Origin: Streptomyces sp. NBC_00457
GTDB taxonomy: Bacteria > Actinomycetota > Actinomycetes > Streptomycetales > Streptomycetaceae
DNA: 64,000 bases
Reading direction: 5' to 3'
Assembly: GCF_036014015.1 (NCBI RefSeq)
Contig: NZ_CP107905.1
Location: forward strand, 6,200,001 to 6,264,000
Below the pieces are notes generated by a model. That model was given only the letters and a program-made list of their open reading frames with translations, made no database searches and had not been told where the DNA came from. Each line of letters starts with the position of its first letter. Position 1 is the first letter of the stretch. A program made the position numbers and the translations under genes. Positions 25,417 to 32,899 of this stretch are shown piece after piece.

Positions 25417-25956
25417 TCAGGCGGCGTGGGAGGCGATCAGTTCGCGGAAGTTCTTGGCGGCGGTGGCGATGTCCTCGTCCGACACTCCGAAGACGGTGCC
25501 GTACATCTTGACCAGCGGCTGGACGTCGAACTGGCAAAGGTTCAGCGTCGCCTGCCAGTTGTGGAACAGGCTCTCGATGCTGGCCCGGTTGATGCCCTCC
25601 GGCGTGTAGGCCTCGGGGACCCCACCGATGGTCAGCGAGACGATGGCCTTCTTGCCGGCGGTCTGGGTGCGGGTCCCGTCGTAGGTGAACGCCCACCCGT
25701 GCGTGAGGACGGCGTCCTGCCAGTGCCGGATCATGGGGGTGACGTTGTACCAGTACACCGGGTGCTGGAAGACGATCACATCGTGCTGCGCCAGCAGTGC
25801 GCGCTCGCGCTCCCCGTCCACCTGGAAGTCCGGGTAGGCGGCGTACAGGTCGTGCACGGTGACGTTCGGCAGGTCGCGGACGGCGTCCACCAGGGCGGCG
25901 TTGTGCCTCGACTGGGACAGATCAGGGTGGGCGACGAGGACGAGGACCTTGGGCAT
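25417..25956 (-). CDS. flavodoxin-like NAD(P)H oxidoreductase (KefF/MdaB type)
   Basis: The 179-residue protein has the Flavodoxin_2 fold: N-terminal VLVLVAHPDLSQSRHNAALVDA, HDLYAAYPDF, VIVFQHPVYWYNVTPMIRHW (the flavin/quinone-site motif), and IVSLTIGGVPEAY. Members are FMN- or FAD-dependent quinone reductases. ATG 25956 has AAGGAG about 10 nt upstream. It is the first gene of the operon running to 24027 and is divergent from AraC, which likely controls it. Confidence 0.88.
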   Translation of the reverse strand: MPKVLVLVAHPDLSQSRHNAALVDAVRDLPNVTVHDLYAAYPDFQVDGERERALLAQHDVIVFQHPVYWYNVTPMIRHWQDAVLTHGWAFTYDGTRTQTAGKKAIVSLTIGGVPEAYTPEGINRASIESLFHNWQATLNLCQFDVQPLVKMYGTVFGVSDEDIATAAKNFRELIASHAA

Positions 25957-26044
25957 GACGGGAACAGCTCCTTGAGATGACGCGGGCCGGAAGGCTTCGC
26001 CGCTCGGGGCGGGCGACGCCACCGGTGCTCCGACGAACGTGTCG

Positions 26045-26061
26045 GGTTTCGATCGGAAACC
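26045..26061. promoter_or_regulatory. candidate operator between the oxidoreductase operon and araC
   Basis: GGTTTCGATCGGAAACC has 6-bp arms (GGTTTC/GAAACC) around GATCG in the 168-bp divergent region. It is a plausible regulator site; no clear promoter hexamers were seen. Confidence 0.4.
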
Positions 26062-26124
26062 AAACGCTTGAGGTCTCAATCATCCGTCGTGCTTGCGCAG
26101 GTGAGCCAGGTACGCTTGGGACTC

Positions 26125-27003
26125 GTGACGGTCAAGAACGGACAGCCCATCGTGGAGGTGGGTTACCACCGCAGTCACGGGCGGACGACGCTCGGCATCG
26201 AGGTGGTCCGATCCCGTGACGTGCGGGACCCGGCCCGCGGCGGAGCCCCCGAGCTGGGGGCGCATCGCCTCAACTTCCATGAACTGGTCCTGGTGGCCGA
26301 AGGCCACGCGGAGCACGAAGTCGACTTCGTGTCCCATCCCTGCTCGCCCGGCACTTTGCTGTGGGTGCGGCCCGGTCAGGTCCAGCGGCACTTCGTTCCG
26401 AAGGAGCTCGATGCTTGGATCGTCTGGTTCACACCCGACTTCCCACCACCCCTGCCGGACTCCGACCGGCTGCTGAGTGCCCCGTTCGCACCCGTGCGGC
26501 ACCAGCTGGACGAACCAGAGCTGGCCAGGCACCTGGAGCTCGTCGGCCAACTCGCGGACGAGTCCGCCCGCTCCGCCGCGGACGCGGACCTGCTGCGTCA
26601 TCTGCTGGCCGCGCTCCTGCTGCGCATCAGGCGCCTGCCCATGCCGGCCGACACGCTCAACTCCTACGAAGCCGGCGAGACCTTCACCCTGTTCCTGCGT
26701 GAGCTGGAGGAGTCCTACGCCCGCACGCGGCGGGTCGAGGACTACGCCGCCCGCCTCGGATACACGCCCAAGACGCTGACCCGGGCCTGCCTCGCCGCCA
26801 CTGGCCACTCCGCGAAGCGTGTCATCGACGACCGGGTCGTGCTGGAGGCCAAGCGCCTGCTGACGCACACGGACTGGACGGTTGCATCGATCTCCTCCGC
26901 CCTCGGTTTCGCCGAGGCGACGAACTTCAGCAAGTTCTTCGTGCGGAACGCCGGCACCGCTCCGCTGGAGTTCCGCAGGAACAACACAGGGGCAGAGGAT
27001 TGA
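26125..27003 (+). CDS. AraC-family transcriptional regulator
   Basis: The 292-residue protein has an N-terminal cupin-type sensing domain (HELVLVAEGHAEHEVDF, TLLWVRPGQVQRHF) and a C-terminal double helix-turn-helix (VEDYAARLGYTPKTLTRACL, then WTVASISSALGFAEATNFSKFF and GTAPLEFRR). GTG 26125 is the likely start; longer frame extends to 26068. It is divergent from the KefF-like/DUF6069/QorB operon and is the natural candidate regulator of it. The ligand is unknown. Confidence 0.87.
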   Translation: MTVKNGQPIVEVGYHRSHGRTTLGIEVVRSRDVRDPARGGAPELGAHRLNFHELVLVAEGHAEHEVDFVSHPCSPGTLLWVRPGQVQRHFVPKELDAWIVWFTPDFPPPLPDSDRLLSAPFAPVRHQLDEPELARHLELVGQLADESARSAADADLLRHLLAALLLRIRRLPMPADTLNSYEAGETFTLFLRELEESYARTRRVEDYAARLGYTPKTLTRACLAATGHSAKRVIDDRVVLEAKRLLTHTDWTVASISSALGFAEATNFSKFFVRNAGTAPLEFRRNNTGAED

Positions 27004-27196
27004 GCGAAGGTGTCCGTTAGTTATCCGAGGGAGTCCGTGCCGCACCTTTCTTGTTCCTGAGCCCTCCGCGAGCCTGATTCAGTCCCGTGGGGTGCCGTCA
27101 CCAGGGACAGAATCCCGCCGGCGGTGACCGATCCCGCGCGCTGTGCGCCATCACAAGCCCCGCGGGTCCGGCTCGAACACTGCCTGGAGTGGATGC

Positions 27197-27745
27197 ATGA
27201 CCACCGTCAGATGGCTCGACGACGAGGAGCAGGAAGCTTGGCGGGCCTTCGTGTTCGCCACCCAGATGCTGCACGACGTCCTCGACCGGCAGCTGGCGGG
27301 CGAGGCCGGGATGCCGCACAGCTACTACATGATTCTCGCCATGTTGTCGGAGGCACCCAGGCGGTCGCTGTCGATGGGCGAGGTCGCCGAGCTCACCCGC
27401 TCCTCACTGAGCAAGGTGTCCCATGCCATGCCCAAACTCGAAGCCAGAGGATGGGTGCGACGTGACCGCCACTGGAGGGACGCCCGCGTCGTGGTGGCGA
27501 CCCTGACCGACGACGGGCTCGCCGCACTGAAGGATGCGGCGCCCGGCCATGTCGAGCAGGTGCGCAGGGCGCTGTTCGACCGTCTCGACCGCGAGCAGGT
27601 GCGTCACCTGAGGGACATCTTCCGCACCGTACTGGCCGGACTGGGAAGCGATGAGGGCAACGCCCCTGCCGGTCTCCGCGCGCGGTCGGCGAGGCCGCCC
27701 GGCGCGCGGAAGGCGCCGACCCGTCAGGGCATGGCCGGGAAGTAA
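27197..27745 (+). CDS. MarR-family transcriptional regulator 2
   Basis: The 182-residue winged-helix protein contains YYMILAMLSEAPRRSLSMGE, ELTRSSLSKVSHAMPKLEAR and wing RRDRHWRDARVVVATLTDDG, the usual MarR order. ATG 27197 has GGAG 8 nt upstream. The C-terminal 25 residues are Arg/Pro-rich and probably disordered. It is convergent with the SURF1-like gene (7-bp gap) and follows AraC on the same strand with a 193-bp gap. No palindrome was recognised at its own promoter. Confidence 0.88.
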   Translation: MTTVRWLDDEEQEAWRAFVFATQMLHDVLDRQLAGEAGMPHSYYMILAMLSEAPRRSLSMGEVAELTRSSLSKVSHAMPKLEARGWVRRDRHWRDARVVVATLTDDGLAALKDAAPGHVEQVRRALFDRLDREQVRHLRDIFRTVLAGLGSDEGNAPAGLRARSARPPGARKAPTRQGMAGK

Positions 27746-27752
27746 CGGAAGA

Positions 27753-28544
27753 TCACGTCGGCGACGCAGGCGGGTTTGGTGCCGGTCTCGGATTCGACCG
27801 GTCGCGCCTTTCTCGGCGCACCAGGATCCCCCAGCCGACGGGCACCATGGCCGCGAAGAACCACCAGTTGTACGCGTAGCCGACGTGCGGGCCGATGCTG
27901 CCGTGGTCCGGTTCGGGAATCAACTCCGGTTGATCTGCGGCAGGTTCGGGTGACGTCCGGGTCAGCTCCAGATATCCGGAGAGTACGGGAGCGCGGAGGA
28001 CTCGGCTCTGCATGTCGCTGTTGATCAGCAGCACCTGGTCCTTCGGCAGGCCCTTGATGTCCTTGATGCCGCTGGAAGCCGTGGTCTCGTCCGGCCTCAG
28101 ACGGCCGGTGACGGTGACTTCACCGGCCGGAGCGGCGGGAACCTTCGGGGCGGCCGTCAGGCCTCCCCCGCCGGGGATCCAGCCGCGGTTGACGAGCACA
28201 CGGTCGCCGTTGCCGAGGATCAGCGGGGTCAGGACGTGGAAGCCGATCGTCTCGCCGTCGGCGGCAGTCCGACGGCGCACGAGCGACTGGTGCGCGGAAT
28301 CGTAGCGGCCGATCGCGGTGGCGTGCCGGTGGGTGTCGGACACGGGACGCGGTGTGCCCGGACGGCTGAGCCGTTGCACGGGGGTGGCGGGGGCGGCCAG
28401 ATTGGCGCCGATCAACTCGTTTTGCGCGACCCTCTGTTCGTACCGGTGGTACTGCCAGAGGCCGAGCCGGACCATCGCGGGAACGAGGGCCAGGCACGCC
28501 AGCGTGAGGAGGACCCATTGGCGGGTCAGCATAAAGCGGTACAA
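27753..28544 (-). CDS. SURF1-family membrane protein
   Basis: The 263-residue protein has the SURF1 plan: an N-terminal helix (RQWVLLTLACLALVPAMV) followed by LGLWQYHRYEQR, a large external domain with VLVNRGWIPGGGG, and a C-terminal helix NWWFFAAMVPVGWGIL. SURF1 proteins assist cytochrome c oxidase assembly. TTG 28544 gives the family start MYRFML and has GGGGAG upstream; the frame opens at 28559 and an ATG lies at 28532. There is no cytochrome oxidase gene nearby. A MarR-type palindrome lies 75 bp upstream. Confidence 0.85.
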   Translation of the reverse strand: MYRFMLTRQWVLLTLACLALVPAMVRLGLWQYHRYEQRVAQNELIGANLAAPATPVQRLSRPGTPRPVSDTHRHATAIGRYDSAHQSLVRRRTAADGETIGFHVLTPLILGNGDRVLVNRGWIPGGGGLTAAPKVPAAPAGEVTVTGRLRPDETTASSGIKDIKGLPKDQVLLINSDMQSRVLRAPVLSGYLELTRTSPEPAADQPELIPEPDHGSIGPHVGYAYNWWFFAAMVPVGWGILVRRERRDRSNPRPAPNPPASPT

Positions 28545-28618
28545 GGTCCTACTCCCCAAACGGCACGACTAGGATCGGGCGGTCCCCATCCCTAGGCCAC
28601 CTCTGAATCATCAGAATA

Positions 28619-28636
28619 TCGCTAGACTTCTAGCGA
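28619..28636. promoter_or_regulatory. MarR-type palindrome, site 3
   Basis: TCGCTAGACTTCTAGCGA is exactly the reverse complement of site 2, 12 kb away. On the minus strand it fills the 18-bp spacer between TGAAGT and TATTCT, a possible promoter for the SURF1-like gene. Confidence 0.8.
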
Positions 28637-28805
28637 ACTTCAGAGGGCCTCCCACCGGCGAGGGGGCCGCACGGGCGCTGCGCGAGGATGGGGAGTGAGT
28701 GCAGAGCTGACTGAACGCGCGGAGCACAGGCAGGAGCGATAAACGTGACGGACCCTTCCGGCGGGGCGGCACCCCTGCCGTGCGATGCGTGCCGGGCCGT
28801 TGCTC

Positions 28806-29242
28806 GCTAGGCAGAAGATGCCGGTCACCAGCCCGACTCGCTGCACGTAGTCGGCCAGATTCTCCCGCTCGCCCAGCAGGACACCGACCGCAACGACTAC
28901 CAGCACGGCGATGGAGAAGATCCGGACCGGGCGGTCGGCGCGTGCGACGAAGTCGGCGGAGCGCAGACGAACCGCCATGCCGATTCCGACCGGGATGAGC
29001 ACGATCCCGATCACCTGCACCACCTTGCCGAGGTGCAGGCCGAGGTCGCCCTGGGTGTCGAAATGGTCGACGGCGAGGTTGGTGATGATCGGAATGGTGA
29101 GGGCGGCGAGCACCAAGCTGATCGCGGTCAGCGTGATGTTGAGGGCAACGTCTCTGCCGAAGAGGTGGCTGAACAGGTTGGCTGTGGTCTTGCCGGGGAA
29201 GCGGCCAGAAGCATCACGCCGACGGCCAGCGGAGGCAAACCG
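28806..29242 (-). pseudogene. bile acid:sodium symporter family fragment
   Basis: Minus-strand translation gives LPPLAVGVMLLAASP in one frame and, after a frameshift near 29195, PGKTTANLFSHLFGRDVALN, ISLVLAALTIPIITNLAV and VVQVIGIVLIPVGIGMAVRL in another, matching helices of BASS-family transporters. The N-terminal third is missing, and after YVQRVGLVTGIFCLAS the frame departs from the family. The gene is therefore truncated at both ends and frameshifted. The remaining stretches on either side (28640-28805, 29243-29447) hold nothing recognisable. Confidence 0.7.
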
Positions 29243-29447
29243 GCTGTGGGTGAGGACCGTATCCTCCCGTTACCGGCCCGCCGTCGCTCGGACCAGCGAG
29301 GCAAGGTCACACGCGCCGCCGTGGCTCACTGCACTCAACCCCATCTTGCCTCCGGAACGCGCTGTGCGGTTGTCCAGTTGGTGAGCGCCCCATGCCCGCA
29401 CCCTCCGAGCCGACCGGGCACACGATCAGGCCGGGCGTCGGCGGGCT

Positions 29448-31598
29448 TCAGGTGCTCGTGCGAGGGTCCGGCTCGATGCGCAGCAGCAGGAGGGCGGTGT
29501 CGTCGGCGCGGTCGCCTGATGGCTGCGCTTGGTCGATCAGTGTGTCGGCGATCTCCTCGAGTTGGTGGCCGGCTCGGGCGAGGGCTGTGATGAGGGCGGC
29601 GAGGTTGCTGTCGTAGTGAGTGCCGGGGGCCTCGACGAGTCCGTCGGTGTAGAAGGCGAGGACAGTGCCGGGAGGCACGGCGACGTCGGTGGTGGGGTAG
29701 GCGGCTGTGGGATCGGCCCCGAGCAGCGGTCCTGGCGGCACGGGGAGGATTTCGGTGGACAGGTCGGGGTGGCGCACCAGGGGCGGGTGATGTCCGGCGG
29801 TGGCCAGGCGGGCGCGGTGGTGTGCCAGGTCGAGGTGGGCGTACAGACAGCTGGTGAGCAGGTCGGGGTCGAGGTCGGTGAGCAGCCGGTTGGTACGCGC
29901 GAGGACGTCTCCCGGGGCGGCGCCGGCGACGGCGTGGGCGTGGACGGCGGTGCGGACCTGGCCCATCAGGGCGGCGGCGCGCACGTTGTGGCCTTGGACG
30001 TCGCCGATGACGGCGGCGGCGTCGGTCGGAGTCATGCGGATGAGGTCGTAGAAGTCACCGCCGATGTCCATGCCGTGGCTGGCGGGGAGATAGCGCGCGG
30101 CCTGGGCCAGACCGGGGATCTCCGGCAGGTTGCGGGGCAGGAGTCCGGCCTGGAGACCGTGTGCGAGCCGGAGCTTGGCGTCGTACAGGCGTGCCCGGTC
30201 CAGGGCCTGGGCGATCAGGGCGCTGAAGGTGGTGAGGGTGAGGCGTTCCTCGGTGGTGAAGGGGTGGGGCCGGTCGTAGCCGAGCACGCAGGTGCCGACG
30301 GAGTGTCCGGAGGCGGTCAGGGGCAGGAAGGCCCAGGCGCCCAGGCCGTCCTCCAACTCGGCCTGGGCGGGACAGGCGTACGGCAGCTCCTGCCGGGAGG
30401 CGAAGAACGACGGCTGACCGGCGGTCGGGCTCGGTATGGCCGGTGTGTCCGCGGTCAGGGGGCTGTGGTCGAGGCGGTGCAGCCATTGGGTGGTAAAGCC
30501 ATGGGCGCCGATGATCTGTGCCCGGCCGGCTTCCGGGACGAGCAGAGCGAAGGCCTGGGCGTCGAAGGCGAGGAGGAACTGGTCGGCCACCACCTTGACG
30601 ATGTTGTCGATGTCCACGGTTTCGGTCAGGGCGGCGGCCAGGTGCATCATGTGGTAGATCGCGCCCGGCCGGGTGGGCCCGGCCGACCGGGCTTCGGGCG
30701 GGCGTGGGTCCGGGGGGCGGTGTTCGGGCCGCGTGGGGGTGATGCGCACGCTGACGCCGGTGGGGTCCGGATACAGCTGGAAGAGCAGGGACTGGTCGGC
30801 GGGACGGGTGGCGGTGAAGGAGGTCGGCTGCTGACTGACCACCGCATTCCGATGCTTGTGTTCGTAGCCCGGCTCGCCCAGCCATGGCAGGGCCTCCCAC
30901 AGGTGGGCGCCCAGCAGGCGCGGGGCGCTCTCGCCCACGAGGTCGGCCGCGGTGCCGTCGATGAAGGTGATCCGTCCGTCCGGGGTCAAGGCGCATCCGC
31001 CCTCGGGAAGCCGGGTGACGAAGTCCAGCGCGGCATGAGCCTCGGCCGGGCCTGCCACATCGCGGGGTGCCGAAGGCAGGTGGCGGGGCTCGGGGGCGGG
31101 CACGAGAGGGCGTCCGGCTTCGGCGGTGCCCTCGAGCAGTCTGGTGAGGCGGTCACCGGCGGCGGCGATCGAGTCGCGCTCGACGCGGCTGAGCTCCGGC
31201 GGCCTTCCATGGGGCCAGATCAGCACCATGGTGCCCCATACGGTGGCCCGTGTGGCGAGGGGGACAAAGGCCGTGGCAGACGGATACGGGACGAGCATGA
31301 GGATCTGCGGATAGCGGCGTGCGTACTCTTCTCCCGAACCGATCCACACCATGTGCCGCCTGCGTACCGCGTCGACCGTTGGACTCGGAACCACAGTGGC
31401 CAGACTCATGCGCTGCAGCGGCTTGACCCATTCCGGCGGTGCTCCCCTGGCCACCTCCAGGCTCAAGACCTCGCCGCCGGGCTCGGCCAGGTAGATCGCA
31501 CCGATGTGCGCCCCCAGACGCTCCATGGTCCAGGCGAGACTCTGGTCCAGCAGATGCCGTACGGCGGCCTGCTCCAGCTCCTCGGCAGCGTGATCCAT
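29448..31598 (-). CDS. GAF-PAS-GAF SpoIIE-type protein phosphatase
   Basis: The 716-residue cytoplasmic PP2C-like serine phosphatase has sensory domains: an N-terminal GAF-like domain (WTMERLGAHIGAIYLAEPGG), a PAS-like domain near 190-280 (GRITFIDGTAADLVGE), a second GAF-like domain near 310-460 (VVADQFLLAFDAQAFALLVP), and a C-terminal SpoIIE domain with metal-binding DIGGDFYDLI, VIGDVQGHN and the final RADDTALLLL. Such proteins in Streptomyces dephosphorylate anti-sigma antagonists. ATG 31598 has GGAG 8 nt upstream. No anti-sigma or STAS gene is adjacent, so the partner is encoded elsewhere. Confidence 0.9.
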   Translation of the reverse strand: MDHAAEELEQAAVRHLLDQSLAWTMERLGAHIGAIYLAEPGGEVLSLEVARGAPPEWVKPLQRMSLATVVPSPTVDAVRRRHMVWIGSGEEYARRYPQILMLVPYPSATAFVPLATRATVWGTMVLIWPHGRPPELSRVERDSIAAAGDRLTRLLEGTAEAGRPLVPAPEPRHLPSAPRDVAGPAEAHAALDFVTRLPEGGCALTPDGRITFIDGTAADLVGESAPRLLGAHLWEALPWLGEPGYEHKHRNAVVSQQPTSFTATRPADQSLLFQLYPDPTGVSVRITPTRPEHRPPDPRPPEARSAGPTRPGAIYHMMHLAAALTETVDIDNIVKVVADQFLLAFDAQAFALLVPEAGRAQIIGAHGFTTQWLHRLDHSPLTADTPAIPSPTAGQPSFFASRQELPYACPAQAELEDGLGAWAFLPLTASGHSVGTCVLGYDRPHPFTTEERLTLTTFSALIAQALDRARLYDAKLRLAHGLQAGLLPRNLPEIPGLAQAARYLPASHGMDIGGDFYDLIRMTPTDAAAVIGDVQGHNVRAAALMGQVRTAVHAHAVAGAAPGDVLARTNRLLTDLDPDLLTSCLYAHLDLAHHRARLATAGHHPPLVRHPDLSTEILPVPPGPLLGADPTAAYPTTDVAVPPGTVLAFYTDGLVEAPGTHYDSNLAALITALARAGHQLEEIADTLIDQAQPSGDRADDTALLLLRIEPDPRTST

Positions 31599-32222
31599 CC
31601 TGCGCACTCCGACTCGAAAACACCTGTGTGTGCAGAATATGCCGGATGTGCTGGTCAGTGCCCCGCAGGTTCCCAATGCCCGACGCTCCCGGGCCGCGCA
31701 AAGGCTCATCCACCGAGCCTGTCGGCCGTCGGCCCTCTGAACAGCGCCTTCGAGGCTCGCAAACACCCACTCATGCTTGGTTTGGGCCCGGCGAGCGGCC
31801 CTCTCGCGCCGGGTTCCGTCGTCGAATGCGTCAGCGGAAGAGCGGCGGCAGAACGACGTGCCGACAGGCGCCGCGCGGTGCGCCGCCGGCACGGCACCGG
31901 CACGGGCCGCCCCTACGACGTCATAGCCGTGCGCTGGATCCGCCACGCCTACCGATCCGCGCGCCGCGAACCCACCTCCATCGCCCCGTCCAGCGGACCA
32001 TTTCCTCGGCTGCTTCGGCCGATACCAGACACGTACTGATGGCTGACTGGAGCGCTACCACCGGCCCACGTACGAACCGGGCCCGGCGGTATGCAAGCGA
32101 CTCGCGCGGTGAGAAAGGCAAAGCCTTGCGGCCGTGGTGCGCCGAAGCCGGGAGGGTCACAAGCCTCGATGTCACTTCGGGTCAGGTGCCGGACCCCGCC
32201 GCGCATGCGCGGTGTTGTGCCG
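31599..32222. other. intergenic region without a recognisable gene
   Basis: About 620 bases. Several arginine-rich open frames exist on both strands but none shows a domain motif or ribosome site. A perfect 14-bp palindrome (CCGCGCATGCGCGG, 32199-32212) near the end may terminate the catabolic operon. Confidence 0.4.
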
Positions 32223-32843
32223 TCAGGCCCAGGCGACGGCGTCCTCGACGGGCACGCGGGGCAGCCGCGGGAACCATGGGTCGGCACCGGGGTGACCGAT
32301 GTTGACCACCAGATGCGAACGCCAGCTCGTACCGGGGAAGAACTCCTTGTCCACGCCGGCCTCGTCGAAGCCCGCCATGGGACCGGCAGCGAGCCCTGCC
32401 GAGCGCACAGCGAGCAGGAAGACCCCGGTCTGCAGTGCCGAGTTGTAGGCGGCGATGCTCTCGCGCTTCTCGGTCTGGCCGGCGAACGCCGCTCGCAGCA
32501 TGTCGCCGCGAGCCGGGAAGACGGTCGGCATCTGCTCGTGGAAGTCGGCGTCGTACGCCAGGACCGCCACGGCCGGTGCTTGAAGCGTCTTGGCCTTGTT
32601 GCCCTCGTCGAGGTGCTGGACCAGGCGCTCCTTGCCCTCGCGGGTGCGTACGAAGAGCACGCGCAGGGGCTGGCCGTTGGCGGCGCTCGGGGACCAGCGG
32701 GCGAGTTCCCAGATCATGGCGAGTTCGTCGTCGGTAACGGCCGTTGCGGCGAAGGTGTTCGCAGTGCGGGCCTCTGTGAACAGCAGCTTTCGCCCGGCGT
32801 CGGCAAGGACGTCGAGGGTGGCCTGCGGTTCAATGTTGGTCAT
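32223..32843 (-). CDS. nitroreductase-family protein (RutE/HadB-like)
   Basis: The 206-residue FMN-dependent oxidoreductase has motifs WSPSAANGQPLRVLFVRTRE, ADFHEQMPTVFP, NSALQTGVFLLAVRSAGLAAGPM-type helix, and a final FPRLPRVPVEDAV. This subgroup includes malonic semialdehyde reductase (RutE), so it may reduce a semialdehyde. ATG 32843 is preferred, with GTG 32849 also possible. It lies 56 bp after acetoacetate-CoA ligase and is the last gene of the ring-cleavage operon. Confidence 0.85.
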   Translation of the reverse strand: MTNIEPQATLDVLADAGRKLLFTEARTANTFAATAVTDDELAMIWELARWSPSAANGQPLRVLFVRTREGKERLVQHLDEGNKAKTLQAPAVAVLAYDADFHEQMPTVFPARGDMLRAAFAGQTEKRESIAAYNSALQTGVFLLAVRSAGLAAGPMAGFDEAGVDKEFFPGTSWRSHLVVNIGHPGADPWFPRLPRVPVEDAVAWA

Positions 32844-32899
32844 GCTCACGGTTTCTCTCTTGCCTCGGTGTGCGGATGGTGTGGTCTCGGGGCGGGCTC

